The notes: generated by a model not told the origin, from the sequence alone. A stretch of 64,000 bases of DNA from Pseudorhodoferax soli (GCF_003337555.1 NZ_QPJK01000005.1:310001-374000), one strand, 5' to 3'; positions 53,342-63,939 are shown, counted from the stretch's first letter. Program-made: numbers and translations.

Positions 53342-53920
53342 ATGGCCTCCATGAACTCCGATAGGCAAAGCACTCACGCGATGATGAGGATGAGCTGGGG
53401 CCGCTTCTTCGCGATGATCGCGACGTCGACGATCGTGATGTTTCCGCTGATGTACCAGTTGGTCTACAGCGCCGATCACGCCACCTTCAGCCTGACGCGG
53501 CTGGTGTCGTCTGTCGTGATGGGCTGCGTGATGGCGGCCGTCATGCTGGCCTTCATGTGGAGGATGTATGCCGGTCCACGGACGAAGCTCGCCATCCTGA
53601 TCGGCGCCATCGTGCTCGGCGTCTTGATCCTCGCCATCAACCGTCAGCAGACGCTGATCGGCGATGTCGACTTCATGAAGTCGATGATTCCGCATCACTC
53701 GATCGCCATCAACAACGCGCGCAAGGCCGACATCCGCGATCCCCGCGTGCGCAAGCTGGCCGACGGGATCATCCGCGCACAAGTCAAGGAGATCGCCGAA
53801 ATGAATCTGCTCGTGGACGACATCGAGAACAACGGTGCGCGCGGGTCCGTGACGTTGCCGCCGAGGACTGCAGAGCTGACGCCGGACATGACGCCGGAGA
53901 TTGGGGAAGCGGTCCGTTGA
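53342..53920 (+). CDS. DUF305-family membrane protein
   Basis: This 192-residue protein has three membrane spans ([54 protein letters not shown]) followed by a C-terminal DUF305 helical domain: [20 protein letters not shown] and [25 protein letters not shown]305 proteins are ferritin-like and often accompany metal or copper resistance genes; the conserved HH is present. Either ATG 53342 or ATG 53351 could be used, with AAAGG upstream. No metal-resistance operon is adjacent. Confidence 0.85.
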   Translation: MASMNSDRQSTHAMMRMSWGRFFAMIATSTIVMFPLMYQLVYSADHATFSLTRLVSSVVMGCVMAAVMLAFMWRMYAGPRTKLAILIGAIVLGVLILAINRQQTLIGDVDFMKSMIPHHSIAINNARKADIRDPRVRKLADGIIRAQVKEIAEMNLLVDDIENNGARGSVTLPPRTAELTPDMTPEIGEAVR

Positions 53921-54097
53921 CCGAGATGGCCAGGCGTCGCGCGAGCGGCCCCCGGCCGGCGGTAGCCCTCGACCTTCGCATTGGGTCAGGTGGGCCGCCG
54001 GGGCTTTTGGCCGGAACTCCAGCAGGCGTCCCACGCACCACGCGACTGGCACCACTTCCTGCAGCCGCGCCCTATAGGATCCGGGGCCGACAAAGAA

Positions 54098-54134
54098 AAA
54101 AACCCTGCAAGAACAACGTTCTTGCAGGGTTTTT
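54098..54134. terminator. Strong bidirectional terminator
   Basis: A 14-bp perfect stem (AACCCTGCAAGAAC / GTTCTTGCAGGGTT, 54101-54131) with an AAC loop is flanked by A-run on the left and T-run on the right, so it can terminate transcription in both directions. It separates the DUF305 gene from the tRNA-Ser gene on the opposite strand. Confidence 0.93.
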
Positions 54135-54178
54135 CTAGGTCTTCCTGAGCCTCGATGAGACGCTCAGGAATGGTCATT

Positions 54179-54269
54179 TGGCGGAGCAGGCGGGATTCGA
54201 ACCCGCGGTGGGCTATTAACCCACACACGCTTTCCAGGCGTGCGACTTAAACCACTCATCCACCGCTCC
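54179..54269 (-). tRNA. serX: tRNA-Ser(GGA)
   Basis: The minus strand folds as a class II tRNA of 88 nt plus an encoded CCA (54179-54181). The acceptor arms GGAGCGG and CTGCTCC pair with one G-T, the T-arm reads GGGTTCGAATCCC, a long variable arm is present, and the anticodon is GGA (plus-strand 54233-54235), reading UCC/UCU serine codons. The bidirectional terminator at 54098-54134 lies just downstream. Confidence 0.95.
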
Positions 54270-54293
54270 GTGGCAAGCCCGCGATTCTAGCAG

Positions 54294-54683
54294 TCAATTT
54301 GCGGCATTTCGCTGGGGCCAGGCATGGCGTTGCAAATCTTCCAGCAGGATGAATTCCAGCGCGCTGATGTGCGTGGACTCCAGCACCACGTGCGGCGCGC
54401 AGCCGGCCTCGTGGGCCTCCTTCCAGCGCGCTGCACACAGGCACCAGCGGTCGCCGGGCTGCAGGCCGGCGAAGCGGTGTTCGGGCCGCCGGGTGGACAG
54501 ATCGTTGCCGCGCAGTTTGGAGAACGCCAGGAAGGCGGCCGTGACGCGCGCACAGATGACGTGCGCGCCGGTGTCGCTGTCGTCGGTGTTGCAGCAGCCG
54601 TCGCGGAAATAGCCCGTCAGCGGCGCATAGGAGCAGGGCACCAGTTCGGAGCCGAGGACGTTGTGCTGGACGGCAGCGCTCAT
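54294..54683 (-). CDS. DUF2237-family protein
   Basis: This 129-residue protein matches DUF2237 closely: NVLGSELVPCSYAPLTGYFRDGCC, FLAFSKLRGNDLSTRRPEHRF, GDRWCLCAARWKEA and the C-terminal LEDLQRHA. Cys and Gly positions are conserved, but no function is established. The ATG at 54683 overlaps the stop of the SPFH gene (ATGA), so it is translationally coupled and ends the nfeD-SPFH-DUF2237 operon. Confidence 0.9.
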   Translation of the reverse strand: MSAAVQHNVLGSELVPCSYAPLTGYFRDGCCNTDDSDTGAHVICARVTAAFLAFSKLRGNDLSTRRPEHRFAGLQPGDRWCLCAARWKEAHEAGCAPHVVLESTHISALEFILLEDLQRHAWPQRNAAN

Positions 54684-55597
54684 GGCCGAGGCGGTTGCAG
54701 CCGGACCATGTTCATGGCCGAGCTGATCAGTGCCGCGGTGTCCGCCATGTTGCTCGGCACGATCAGCGTGGTGGTGGCGTCGGCCGCCACCTTGCTGTAG
54801 GCGTGGACGGCGGCCTCCGCCACCTTGAGCTGCACGGCCTCGTTGCCGCCGGGCTGGCGGATCGCGGCGGCCACGCGCTCGATGGCCTGGGCCGTGGCAT
54901 CGGCCACCGCGGTGATGGCCGAGGCCTCGCCCTGGGCCTGGTTGATGGCGGCCTGCTTCTCGCCTTCGGAGCGCGCGATGAAGGCCTCGCGCTCGCCGGT
55001 GGCGATGTTGATCTGCTCCTGGCGCCGGCCTTCGGAGGCGGCGATCAGCGCACGCTTTTCGCGCTCGGCCGTGATCTGCGCCTGCATGGAGCGCAGGATC
55101 TCGGCCGGCGGCGTGAGGTCCTTGATCTCGTAGCGCAGCACCTTCACGCCCCAGTTCAGCGCGGCCTCGTCGATGGCGGCGACGACCTGCGCGTTGATGA
55201 TGTCGCGCTCCTCGAAGGTCTTGTCGAGCTCGAGCTTGCCGATCACGCTGCGCAGCGAGGTCTGCGCCAGCTGCGTGACGGCGACGATGTAGTTGGACGA
55301 ACCGTAGCTGGCGCGCATCGGGTCGGTCACCTGGAAGTACAGGATGCCGTCGACCTGCAGCTGCGTGTTGTCGCGCGTGATGCAGACCTGGCTGGGCACG
55401 TCGAGCGGGATTTCCTTCAGGCTGTGCTTGTAGGCGACCTTGTCGACGAAGGGCAGCAGGAAATTGAGGCCCGGCGTCAGTGTGCTGTGGTACTTGCCCA
55501 GGCGCTCGACGACCCAGGCGTTTTGCTGCGGCACGACCTTGATCGACTGCGAGACGAACACCGCGGCAATGACCAAGAGGACGAGTGCGACTTCCAT
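54680..55597 (-). CDS. qmcA: SPFH/Band 7 (stomatin-like) membrane protein
   Basis: This 305-residue protein has an N-terminal membrane anchor (EVALVLLVIAAVFVSQSI), then the SPFH core (VVPQQNAWVVERLGKYHSTLTPGLNFLLPFVD) and a long coiled-coil (AEREKRALIAASEGRRQEQIN) with EGEKQAAINQAQGEA. It forms membrane-organising oligomers and is normally paired with NfeD, which is encoded just upstream (36 nt). It overlaps the DUF2237 gene downstream by 4 nt. Confidence 0.93.
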   Translation of the reverse strand: MEVALVLLVIAAVFVSQSIKVVPQQNAWVVERLGKYHSTLTPGLNFLLPFVDKVAYKHSLKEIPLDVPSQVCITRDNTQLQVDGILYFQVTDPMRASYGSSNYIVAVTQLAQTSLRSVIGKLELDKTFEERDIINAQVVAAIDEAALNWGVKVLRYEIKDLTPPAEILRSMQAQITAEREKRALIAASEGRRQEQINIATGEREAFIARSEGEKQAAINQAQGEASAITAVADATAQAIERVAAAIRQPGGNEAVQLKVAEAAVHAYSKVAADATTTLIVPSNMADTAALISSAMNMVRLQPPRP

Positions 55598-55633
55598 CCG
55601 GGAACCTCCAAGCGCGTTGTATGAGATGAGCGT

Positions 55634-56065
55634 TCAGGCCTTGTCGACCATCAGCCGGTTGCCGACCACACCGACCACGCGGTAGATGCCGGCTTCGGGC
55701 GGCTGTGCGGCGCGCTGCACCACGGTCCAGCGCGCGCCGCGGTAGTGTACGGAGGCCGTGCCGTCGGCATTCCAGCTGTCCACCGACAGGGTTTCGCCGA
55801 TGTCCAGGTTCATGTCGGGGTTGGCCGATGCGGCAGCCTGGCGGCCGCGCGCGCTGCGCACGGCATACCAGATGGCGACGGCGCCACCGCCGGCGATGGC
55901 GGCCGTGGCCACCTGGCCGGCCAGCGCCAGGCCCAGGTAGGCGGCCAGCGCCGCGGCGACGAAGCCCAGCGCCAACATCAAAAGGTAGAAGGTGCCGGTG
56001 ACGAGTTCCAGCACGATGCAGGCGCCTGCCAGCAGCCACCAGAAGGTCGAATCTGCAATGCCCAT
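55634..56065 (-). CDS. nfeD: NfeD-family membrane protein
   Basis: This 143-residue protein has three hydrophobic segments in the first 65 residues (FWWLLAGACIVLELVTG; LLMLALGFVAAALAAYLG; VATAAIAGGGAVAIWY) and a C-terminal OB-fold-type soluble domain (GETLSVDSWNADGTASVHYRGARW; GVVGNRLMVDK). It is the usual operon partner of SPFH proteins and probably works with the downstream qmcA product in membrane quality control. Confidence 0.92.
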   Translation of the reverse strand: MGIADSTFWWLLAGACIVLELVTGTFYLLMLALGFVAAALAAYLGLALAGQVATAAIAGGGAVAIWYAVRSARGRQAAASANPDMNLDIGETLSVDSWNADGTASVHYRGARWTVVQRAAQPPEAGIYRVVGVVGNRLMVDKA

Positions 56066-56185
56066 GGGTGGGTGCCCTCCTTTGAAACCCGCGCATTGTG
56101 GGTCAAAAGCCGCGCCGGTCTTCTGCCGTCATGCATTGTTCGTACACTTCGCGCCTTTCCAATTCGGCCCGGCCCGGAGCTGCCC

Positions 56186-58537
56186 ATGAAGTTTCGCTTT
56201 CCCATCGTCATCATCGACGAGGACTACCGTTCGGAGAACACCTCCGGCCTCGGCATCCGTGCGCTCGCCCAGGCGATCGAGAGCGAGGGCTTCGAGGTGC
56301 TGGGCGTGACCAGCTACGGCGACCTGTCGCAGTTCGCCCAGCAGCAAAGCCGGGCCAGTGCCTTCATCCTGTCCATCGACGACGAGGAGTTCACGCCCGG
56401 CCCGGACCTCGACCCCGCGGTGCTGAGCCTGCGCAAGTTCATCGAGGAAGTGCGCCGCAAGAACTTGGAAGTGCCGATCTACGTGTACGGCGAGACCAAG
56501 ACCTCGCGGCACATGCCCAACGACATCCTGCGCGAGCTGCACGGCTTCATCCACATGTTCGAGGACACGCCGGAGTTCGTGGCACGCCACATCATCCGCG
56601 AGGCCAAGAGCTACCTGGAGAGCGTGCAGCCGCCGTTCTTCAAGGCGCTGCTGGACTACGCCGAGGACGGCTCCTACTCCTGGCACTGCCCGGGCCACTC
56701 GGGCGGCGTGGCGTTCTTGAAGAGCCCGGTCGGCCAGATGTTCCACCAGTTCTTCGGCGAGAACATGCTGCGCGCCGACGTCTGCAACGCGGTCGAGGAA
56801 CTGGGCCAGCTGCTGGACCACACCGGCCCGGTGGCCGAGAGCGAGCGCAATGCTGCGCGCATCTTCAATGCCGACCACTGCTTCTTCGTGACCAACGGCA
56901 CGAGCACGTCGAACAAGATGGTCTGGCACCACACCGTGGCGCCGGGCGACGTGGTGGTGGTCGACCGCAACTGCCACAAGTCCATCCTGCACGCGATCAT
57001 CATGACCGGCTCGATCCCGGTGTTCATGAAGCCCACGCGCAACCACTTCGGCATCATCGGCCCGATCCCGCAGAGCGAATTCGAGCCCGAGGTCATCAAG
57101 GCCAAGATCCGTGCCAATCCGCTGCTGGCCGGTGTCGATGCCGACACCGTCAAGCCGCGCGTGATGACGGTCACCCAATCGACCTACGACGGCGTGCTCT
57201 ACAACACCGAGACGATCAAGCGCAAGCTCGACGGCTACGTGGACACGCTGCACTTCGACGAGGCCTGGCTGCCGCACGCGGCGTTCCACCCGTTCTATGG
57301 CTCCTACCACGCGATGGGCAAGCGCCGTGCGCGGCCCAAGGACGCGCTGGTGTTCGCCACGCAGTCCACGCACAAGCTGTTGGCCGGCATCAGCCAGGCC
57401 AGCCATGTGCTGGTGCAGGATTCGCAGGACCGCAAGCTGGACCGCCACCTGTTCAACGAGGCGTTCCTGATGCACACCTCGACCAGCCCGCAGTACGCCA
57501 TCATCGCCAGCTGCGACGTGGCGGCCGCGATGATGGAGCCGCCCGGCGGCACCGCGCTGGTGGAGGAAAGCATCCTCGAGGCACTGGACTTCCGACGCGC
57601 CATGCGCCAGGTCGAACAGGAGTTCGGCAAGGACGAATGGTGGTTCAAGGTCTGGGGCCCGGACGCGCTGGTCGACGAAGGCGTGGGCACGGCGGACGAC
57701 TGGATCATCAAGGACGCAGCGGCCGCCAAGTGGCATGGCTTCGGCGACCTGGCCGACGGCTTCAACATGCTGGACCCGATCAAGTCCACCATCGTCACGC
57801 CGGGGCTGGACCTGGACGGCAAGTTCGCCGAGCAGGGCATCCCCGCCAGCATCGTCACCAAGTACCTGGCCGAGCACGGCATCATCGTGGAGAAGACGGG
57901 GCTGTACAGCTTCTTCATCATGTTCACGATCGGCATCACCAAGGGCCGGTGGAACACCATGCTGGCGGCGCTGCAGCAGTTCAAGGACGACTACGCCAAG
58001 AACCAGCCGATGTGGCGCATCCTTCCGGAGTTCTGCCAGCAGCACAAGCGCTACGAGCGCATGGGCCTGCGCGACCTGTGCCAGCACATCCACACGCTGT
58101 ACGCCAAGTACGACATCGCCCGTCTCACGACCGAGATGTACCTGTCGGACCTGACGCCCGCGATGAAGCCCAGCGATGCCTACGCCCACATCGCGCACCG
58201 TAAGACACAGCGCGTGCCGATCGACGCGCTCGAAGGCCGCATCACCACCAGCCTGGTGACGCCGTACCCGCCCGGCATTCCGCTCCTGATCCCGGGCGAG
58301 GTCTTCAACAAGAAGATCGTCGACTACCTGAAGTTCTCGCGCGAGTTCAACCTCCTGTGCCCGGGCTTCGAGACCGACATCCACGGGCTCGTCGAGGTCG
58401 AGGACGACAACGGCAACGTGAGCTACTTCGCCGACTGCGTGGCCGAGGGCGAGCCCATGAGCGAGGCCGAGAAGGTCACGCGCACCGAGGACATGGTCCA
58501 GGTGGGCAACGACGGGCCTTACAGCCGCACGATCTGA
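56186..58537 (+). CDS. Arginine/lysine/ornithine decarboxylase (PLP fold type I)
   Basis: This 783-residue enzyme has an N-terminal response-regulator-like wing (FPIVIIDEDYRSENTSGLGIRAL), the large PLP-binding domain with HCPGHSGGVAF and the Schiff-base Lys in STHKLLAGISQASH, and the C-terminal domain (TSLVTPYPPGIPLLIPGE). The length fits biodegradative arginine/lysine/ornithine decarboxylases (about 715-755), slightly longer. It converts the amino acid to a polyamine-type amine and uses up a proton, so it can support acid resistance or polyamine supply. GGAG lies before the ATG at 56186. Substrate choice among Arg, Lys and Orn cannot be settled from sequence alone. Confidence 0.92.
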   Translation: MKFRFPIVIIDEDYRSENTSGLGIRALAQAIESEGFEVLGVTSYGDLSQFAQQQSRASAFILSIDDEEFTPGPDLDPAVLSLRKFIEEVRRKNLEVPIYVYGETKTSRHMPNDILRELHGFIHMFEDTPEFVARHIIREAKSYLESVQPPFFKALLDYAEDGSYSWHCPGHSGGVAFLKSPVGQMFHQFFGENMLRADVCNAVEELGQLLDHTGPVAESERNAARIFNADHCFFVTNGTSTSNKMVWHHTVAPGDVVVVDRNCHKSILHAIIMTGSIPVFMKPTRNHFGIIGPIPQSEFEPEVIKAKIRANPLLAGVDADTVKPRVMTVTQSTYDGVLYNTETIKRKLDGYVDTLHFDEAWLPHAAFHPFYGSYHAMGKRRARPKDALVFATQSTHKLLAGISQASHVLVQDSQDRKLDRHLFNEAFLMHTSTSPQYAIIASCDVAAAMMEPPGGTALVEESILEALDFRRAMRQVEQEFGKDEWWFKVWGPDALVDEGVGTADDWIIKDAAAAKWHGFGDLADGFNMLDPIKSTIVTPGLDLDGKFAEQGIPASIVTKYLAEHGIIVEKTGLYSFFIMFTIGITKGRWNTMLAALQQFKDDYAKNQPMWRILPEFCQQHKRYERMGLRDLCQHIHTLYAKYDIARLTTEMYLSDLTPAMKPSDAYAHIAHRKTQRVPIDALEGRITTSLVTPYPPGIPLLIPGEVFNKKIVDYLKFSREFNLLCPGFETDIHGLVEVEDDNGNVSYFADCVAEGEPMSEAEKVTRTEDMVQVGNDGPYSRTI

Positions 58538-58538
58538 A

Positions 58539-59429
58539 TCAGGCGTCGCTGCGCACGCGCAGGAAGCGTGCGTGGCGCGGCAGGCCGCTGGCGTTCAGGC
58601 CGTTGTAGCGGTAGGTGACGAGTGCGCCGACGGCGGGCGGTGCCGTGCGTTGCGCGTCCGTGAAGCCACCGCCGAGCTTGAAGCGCAGCCCCTCGCCGGT
58701 CTCCACGAGCAGCGCGCCGAGGCGGCCGGCATGCCGGCCCTGGCCGGGCAGGTGCGCGACGACGCGGGCCTCGGCATCGTCGTACGGCTTGAACTTGAGC
58801 AGGTCGTCGCTGCGCTCGCTGCGGTAGGGTGCGCTGCCCAGGTGCAGCATGAGGCCTTCGCCGCCGCCCTGGACCACGCGGTCCAGTTGCGCCTGCAAGG
58901 CTGCGTGCGTGTGCGCGCGCTGCTGCGGCACGGCGACGATCCAGGGCGCAGCCGCGATCGGCAGCAACTGGTGCAGCCGTGCGAGGCGGGCGTCGAAATC
59001 GCCCGGCGCGGCCGGCAGGTCGAACACCATGAAGCGCATGGCCCGCCACGCTGCATCGGCGGGCTGCTGGCTGCGCACTGTGGACAGCGCGTGTTCGAAG
59101 CGCCCGCGGCCAGCCCACAGTTCGCCGTCCAGCGGCATCGCGGGCAGCGGGGCCGTGAACCAGGCGGGGGCGCCCACGCGTTCGCCACCGCGAGTCCAGA
59201 GTTGCCGGCCGTCCCAGTAACCGCGCAGGCCATCGTATTTTTCGCTGACCCAGTAGCCTGCCAGCGGCATGCCGCGGCGGTAGACGTTGGCCAGCATGAG
59301 CCTGGGCGGGGCCGCCCAGGCGGAGGCGGCGGGCAGCAAGGCGCTGCCCAGCGCTGCGAAGAGCAGCGCGCGGCGGGGCTTATTCGCCGTCGATGCCGCC
59401 GACGACCTGGCTGAAGCCGCCGTCCACAT
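58539..59429 (-). CDS. ATP-dependent DNA ligase, LigE-like, probably periplasmic
   Basis: This 296-residue ligase has a signal-like segment ([20 protein letters not shown]) before the minimal nucleotidyltransferase core with the adenylated Lys in [45 protein letters not shown] and a C-terminal OB fold. Signal-bearing minimal ligases of this type (Lig E) occur in several Gram-negative groups, with a suggested role in repairing extracellular or incoming DNA. The start at 59429 overlaps the 3' end of fabI by 50 nt. Its stop lies 2 nt from the convergent decarboxylase stop. Confidence 0.88.
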   Translation of the reverse strand: MWTAASARSSAASTANKPRRALLFAALGSALLPAASAWAAPPRLMLANVYRRGMPLAGYWVSEKYDGLRGYWDGRQLWTRGGERVGAPAWFTAPLPAMPLDGELWAGRGRFEHALSTVRSQQPADAAWRAMRFMVFDLPAAPGDFDARLARLHQLLPIAAAPWIVAVPQQRAHTHAALQAQLDRVVQGGGEGLMLHLGSAPYRSERSDDLLKFKPYDDAEARVVAHLPGQGRHAGRLGALLVETGEGLRFKLGGGFTDAQRTAPPAVGALVTYRYNGLNASGLPRHARFLRVRSDA

Positions 59430-60165
59430 AGGTGATCTCGGCGGTCACGCCGCCGGCCAGGTCGGACAGCAGGAAGGCGGCGACGTTGCCCACGTCCTCG
59501 ATGGTCACGTTGCGGCGGATCGGCGAGACCGCGGCCACGGCTGGCAGCAGCTTGCCGAAGCCCTTGATGCCGCTCGCGGCCAAGGTCTTGATCGGGCCCG
59601 CGCTGACACCGTTGACACGGATGCCCTTGGGGCCCAGCGAGCCGGCCAGGTAGCGCACGGAGGCTTCGAGCGAGGCCTTGGCCAGGCCCATGGTGTTGTA
59701 GTTGGGCACGGTGCGCACGGCGCCCAGGTAGGTGAGCGTGAGCAGGGCCGAACTGGTGTTGAGGTAGGGCAGGGCAGCCTTGGCCATGGCCGGGAAACTG
59801 TAGGCGCTGATGTCGTGCGCGATCTTGAACGCCTCGCGCGACAGGCCTTCCAGGAAGTCACCGGCGATCGCCTCGCGCGGTGCGAAGCCGATGCTGTGCA
59901 CGAAGCCGTCGAACTTGGGCCAGGTCTGGGCCAGGTCTTCGAACAGCTTGGCGATCTGTGCGTCATCGCCCACGTCGCAGTCGAAGATCAGCTTGGAATC
60001 GAAATCGGCCGCGAACTCGGTGATGCGGTCCTTGAAGCGCTCGCCCACATAACTGAACGCCAGCTCTGCGCCTTGCGCGTGACAGGCCTTGGCGATGCCG
60101 TAGGCGATGGAGCGGTTGGACAGTACGCCGGTGATCAGCAGCTTCTTGCCAGTCAGGAATCCCAT
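59380..60165 (-). CDS. fabI: Enoyl-ACP reductase FabI
   Basis: This 261-residue NADH-dependent enoyl-acyl-carrier-protein reductase completes fatty-acid elongation. It has the FabI cofactor region ([18 protein letters not shown]), HSIGFAPR, and the active-site Y-x6-[21 protein letters not shown] with the catalytic Tyr and Lys. The ATG at 60165 starts MGFLTGKK, as in other FabI proteins. It overlaps the downstream ligE start by 50 nt, so the ligase is probably expressed from the fabI transcript, and is divergent from the yej genes. Confidence 0.95.
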   Translation of the reverse strand: MGFLTGKKLLITGVLSNRSIAYGIAKACHAQGAELAFSYVGERFKDRITEFAADFDSKLIFDCDVGDDAQIAKLFEDLAQTWPKFDGFVHSIGFAPREAIAGDFLEGLSREAFKIAHDISAYSFPAMAKAALPYLNTSSALLTLTYLGAVRTVPNYNTMGLAKASLEASVRYLAGSLGPKGIRVNGVSAGPIKTLAASGIKGFGKLLPAVAAVSPIRRNVTIEDVGNVAAFLLSDLAGGVTAEITYVDGGFSQVVGGIDGE

Positions 60166-60257
60166 GTGGTTCTTCTCGTTCGTTGCGATGAAGCCTGCCG
60201 GCGGCACCTGTTCAGGGATTATCCGAGGCGGCAGGGCGATTAGTGCAGAATTGTCGC

Positions 60258-62099
60258 ATGCGATACCGCGCGCTCCTGGGGCTGGCCATGCTGTCGGTGG
60301 CGGCACTTCTGGCGCCGCCCGCGGCGGCCGCCGCGGCCCAGGGCATGGGCTACACGCCCAAGTACCCGGCCACATTCACCCATTTCGACTACGTGAACCC
60401 GGACGCCCCCAAAGGCGGTGCGCTGGTCTTGTCGGCGGCGGGCGGTTTCGACAAGCTCAACCCCTTCACGCTGCGTGGCACGCCACCGGCCGGCATGGGT
60501 TTTTCAAACGGCTTCGTGTTCGCCGAGTACGGCCTGGTGTTCGATTCGCTGACCACGCCGAGCGAGGACGAGCCGTTCTCCACCTATGGCCTGCTGGCGG
60601 AAGACGTGGTGCTGGCGGCCGACGGCCTGAGCGTGGTGTTCCGCCTCCATCCCAAGGCCCGCTTCTCCGATGGCAGCCCGGTGCTTGCGGCGGATGTGAA
60701 GCACTCCTTCGACACCTTGACGAGCGCGCAGGCGAGCCCGACCTTCCGTGCCTACTGGTCCGGCGTGCAGCAGGCCGTGGTGACGGGCGAGCGCAGCATC
60801 CGGTTCCACTTCAAGCAGCGCAATGCCGAACTGCACATGATCCTCGGGCAGTTGCCGGTGTTCTCGCGCGCCTGGGGCCAGGGCAAGCCGCTGGACCAGA
60901 TCCTGAGCGAGGCGCCGCTGGCCAGCGGGCCTTATGTGGTGGAGAAGGCCGAGTTCGGCCGAGGCATCAGCTACCGCCGTCGCGACGACTACTGGGCGGC
61001 GCAGTTGCCGGTGCGGCGCGGCATGTTCAACTTCGACCGCGTGCACTACGAGTACTTCAAGGACCGCCTGGGCGAGGAGGAGTCGCTCAAGGTGGGCGCG
61101 CTCGACGCACTGGAGGAAGGCTCGATCAATGCCTGGGTGCGCCGCTACCGTGGCGACCGTTTCGCCACTGGCGAGTTGCTGAAGGATGAGATCGCGCACC
61201 GCCGCTTCACCGGCATGCAGGCGCTGGTGTTCAACCTGCGCCAACCGCGCTTTGCAGACGTGCGCGTGCGCCAGGCGCTGGCGCTGGCTTTCGATTTCGA
61301 CTGGATGAACCAGCGCCTGTTCTACGGCCGCCGGGTGCGGACCCAGAGCTACTTCCAGAACAGCGACGACCTGATGGCCCAGCCGGCCTTGGATGGGCCG
61401 GAGCAGGCCGTGCTGCAGGGCTTGCGGCTGCGCCAGCGCTATGCCGACATGACGCACGGCGAACTGCCCCGGCCGGTCGCCACAGGCAACGTCGCGGACA
61501 ACCTGCGCCGCCAGTTGCTGCAGGCCCAGCGTCTGCTCAACGAAGCAGGCTGGCACTACCGCGATGGCGCGTTGCGCGATGCGCGCTCCCAGCCCTTCGT
61601 GGTCGAGATCGACATCGCCAGCCGCGCCTCCGAAGCCGTGCTGGCCGGCTATGCCCGCAACCTCGCCAAGCTCGGCATCGCGCTGCAGCTGCGGCTGCGC
61701 GACGCCAGCCTGATCAAGGCGCGGCAGGACGCCTTCGAGTTCGACATGGCGGTCGACCTGCTGGCAGGCTCGTCGAGCCCGGGCAACGAACTCCACGACG
61801 AGCTGGGATCGGCGGCGGCCGCGCAGAAGGGCAGCCGCAATCTGGCCGGCATCAGCGACCCTGTGATCGACGAGCTGATCGAGGTGATCGTCGGCAGCCA
61901 TGACCGCGCCACGCTGGCCGCCGCGGCGCGGCTGCTGGACCGCTTCCTGCTGCACCAGCACTACGGCGTGCCGATGTACTACGACAGCCGCTACTACGTG
62001 GCACGCAAGGCCTGGCTGCAGCGCCCGGCGGCAGCGCTGCCGCAGCGCCTGCTGGCACGCTCCTGGCTGCTGACCATGTGGTGGGCGGGTCCGCGATGA
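60258..62099 (+). CDS. yejA: YejA-type peptide/microcin C ABC transporter solute-binding protein (copy 1)
   Basis: This 613-residue periplasmic binding protein has a signal peptide ([20 protein letters not shown]) and family-5 extracellular solute-binding features: [85 protein letters not shown] is diagnostic of YejA. It binds oligopeptides for import by the YejBEF permease, whose first gene starts at 63940. It lies 40 nt upstream of a second YejA copy. Confidence 0.93.
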   Translation: MRYRALLGLAMLSVAALLAPPAAAAAAQGMGYTPKYPATFTHFDYVNPDAPKGGALVLSAAGGFDKLNPFTLRGTPPAGMGFSNGFVFAEYGLVFDSLTTPSEDEPFSTYGLLAEDVVLAADGLSVVFRLHPKARFSDGSPVLAADVKHSFDTLTSAQASPTFRAYWSGVQQAVVTGERSIRFHFKQRNAELHMILGQLPVFSRAWGQGKPLDQILSEAPLASGPYVVEKAEFGRGISYRRRDDYWAAQLPVRRGMFNFDRVHYEYFKDRLGEEESLKVGALDALEEGSINAWVRRYRGDRFATGELLKDEIAHRRFTGMQALVFNLRQPRFADVRVRQALALAFDFDWMNQRLFYGRRVRTQSYFQNSDDLMAQPALDGPEQAVLQGLRLRQRYADMTHGELPRPVATGNVADNLRRQLLQAQRLLNEAGWHYRDGALRDARSQPFVVEIDIASRASEAVLAGYARNLAKLGIALQLRLRDASLIKARQDAFEFDMAVDLLAGSSSPGNELHDELGSAAAAQKGSRNLAGISDPVIDELIEVIVGSHDRATLAAAARLLDRFLLHQHYGVPMYYDSRYYVARKAWLQRPAAALPQRLLARSWLLTMWWAGPR

Positions 62100-62139
62100 G
62101 GCCGGGCCGGTGGCGCGGGGCATACCGCAGAATGGCTGC

Positions 62140-63936
62140 ATGAGGATCTGGTTTCTTTGCATGGCCTGGCTGATGGCCGTTCCTGCCTGGGGGGCGCATG
62201 CCTATGCCCAGTTCGGCGATATCCGCTACGGGCCCGGCTTCACGCACTTCGACTATGTGAACCCCGACGCCCCCAAGGGTGGCGAGATCCGCCTGGTGCC
62301 GCCGATCGCGGTGACGCAGTTCGACAAGTTCAACCCGTTCACGCTCAAGGGCACGCCGCCCGCGGGCCTGACCGAGCTGGTGTTCGAGTCCCTGCTGACG
62401 GGCAACCTGCAGGAGCCGGCCACGGGCTACGGCCTGCTGGCCGAGGATGTCCAGGTGGCGCCGGACGGTCGCTCGGCCACGTTCCGCCTGCGGCCACAGG
62501 CGCGCTTCAGCAATGGCCTGCCGGTGCTGGCGGCCGATGTCGTGCACTCCTTCGAGACCTTGATGAGCCCGCGCGCGGCGCCGCAGTACCGGACCCTGCT
62601 GGCCGATGTCGCGCGTGTCGTCGCGCTCGGCGAACGCGTGGTGCGCTTCGACTTCTCGAGCGACAACCGCGAGTTGCCCCTGATGGTGGGCGGCATCCCG
62701 GTGTTCAGCCGCGCGTGGGGCGCGGGCAAGCCCTTCGACCAGGTCACGACCGACCTGCCGATCGGCTCGGGGCCCTACCAGCCCAGCAGCGCACGGCTGG
62801 GCCGCGACATCACCTATGTGCGCCGCGCGGACTACTGGGGCTGGGAGTTGCCCGTGCGCCGCGGCATGTACAACTTCGACCGCATCACCTACAAGCTGTA
62901 CCTGGACGATGCGGCCCGCTTCGAGGGGCTCAAGGCCGGCGAGTACGACCTGAAGCGCGAGTTCATTTCGCGCAACTGGGCGCGCCAGTACCGGGGCCGC
63001 GCGTTCGACGCCGGCGAGGTGCGCAAGCGCGTGTTCGAGCACCGCTATCCCGGCGATTTCCAGGGCTACATCTTCAACCTGCGCAGTCCCAAGCTGAAGG
63101 ACATCCGCGTGCGCCAGGCGCTGGCGCTGACCATGGACTTCGAGTGGCTGAACCGCCAGATGTTCTATGGCCTGTACGCGCGGGTGCAGGGCTGGTTTCC
63201 TGGCAGCGACTTCCAGGCGGTGGGCGCGCCCAAGGCCGATGAGCTGGCACTGCTGGAGCCGCTGCGGGCGCAGTTGCGGCCAGAGGTGTTCGGCGAAGTG
63301 CCGCTGTCGCCCAGCACGGCGCCGCCGTCCAGCCTGCGCGAGAACCTGCGCCATGCGCGCGCGCTGCTGGCCGATGCGGGCTGGACCTACCGCGACGGTG
63401 CGCTGCGCAACGCCAAGGGCGAAGCGTTCGTGCTCGAGTACCTCACGGCCCAGCCCTCGGGCGTGCGCCTGGTGCTGCCCATGCAGGCGGCGATGGCCAA
63501 GCTGGGCATCGCGCTCACGGTGCGCACCGTCGACGGGGCGCTGTACCAGCAGCGCATGGACGACTTCAACTTCGAGTTGGCGAGCCTGCGGATTCCGGCC
63601 ACGTTGACGCCCGGCAGCGAGCTGTTCGAGCGCTTCGGGTCCAAGGCCGCCAAGACCCCTGGTTCGGCCAACTACTGGGGCATCGAGGACCCTGCGGTCG
63701 ATGCCTTGATCCGCCACGCCACGGCGGCTACGACGCGGGAGCAGCTCGACAGCGCCCTGCGGGCCCTCGATCGCGTGCTGCGACTTGGTTACTATGCCAT
63801 CCCCCAATGGACCAGCCGCAACTTCCTGGTCGGCTATCGGCCGGAAGGTTTCGGGTTGCCGCCTGTCGTGCCACCCTACTATGAGCCCGACAGCTGGGCA
63901 GCCGTCACCTGGTGGGCTGTGCCCAAGAATCCCTGA
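62140..63936 (+). CDS. yejA: YejA-type ABC transporter solute-binding protein (copy 2)
   Basis: This 598-residue paralogue of the preceding gene starts with a signal peptide (RIWFLCMAWLMAVPAWGAHA) and has the same [43 protein letters not shown] and VRQALALTMDFEWLNRQMFYG features. Sequence divergence between the copies is substantial, so they probably bind different peptides for one shared permease. It is 3 nt from the start of the yejB-like gene, so transport is likely coordinated with it. Confidence 0.93.
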   Translation: MRIWFLCMAWLMAVPAWGAHAYAQFGDIRYGPGFTHFDYVNPDAPKGGEIRLVPPIAVTQFDKFNPFTLKGTPPAGLTELVFESLLTGNLQEPATGYGLLAEDVQVAPDGRSATFRLRPQARFSNGLPVLAADVVHSFETLMSPRAAPQYRTLLADVARVVALGERVVRFDFSSDNRELPLMVGGIPVFSRAWGAGKPFDQVTTDLPIGSGPYQPSSARLGRDITYVRRADYWGWELPVRRGMYNFDRITYKLYLDDAARFEGLKAGEYDLKREFISRNWARQYRGRAFDAGEVRKRVFEHRYPGDFQGYIFNLRSPKLKDIRVRQALALTMDFEWLNRQMFYGLYARVQGWFPGSDFQAVGAPKADELALLEPLRAQLRPEVFGEVPLSPSTAPPSSLRENLRHARALLADAGWTYRDGALRNAKGEAFVLEYLTAQPSGVRLVLPMQAAMAKLGIALTVRTVDGALYQQRMDDFNFELASLRIPATLTPGSELFERFGSKAAKTPGSANYWGIEDPAVDALIRHATAATTREQLDSALRALDRVLRLGYYAIPQWTSRNFLVGYRPEGFGLPPVVPPYYEPDSWAAVTWWAVPKNP

Positions 63937-63939
63937 TCC

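Noticed and set aside
56129-58384. 751-codon minus-strand open frame opposite the amino-acid decarboxylase
   Set aside because: Antisense shadow; the plus strand encodes an intact PLP enzyme with all motifs.
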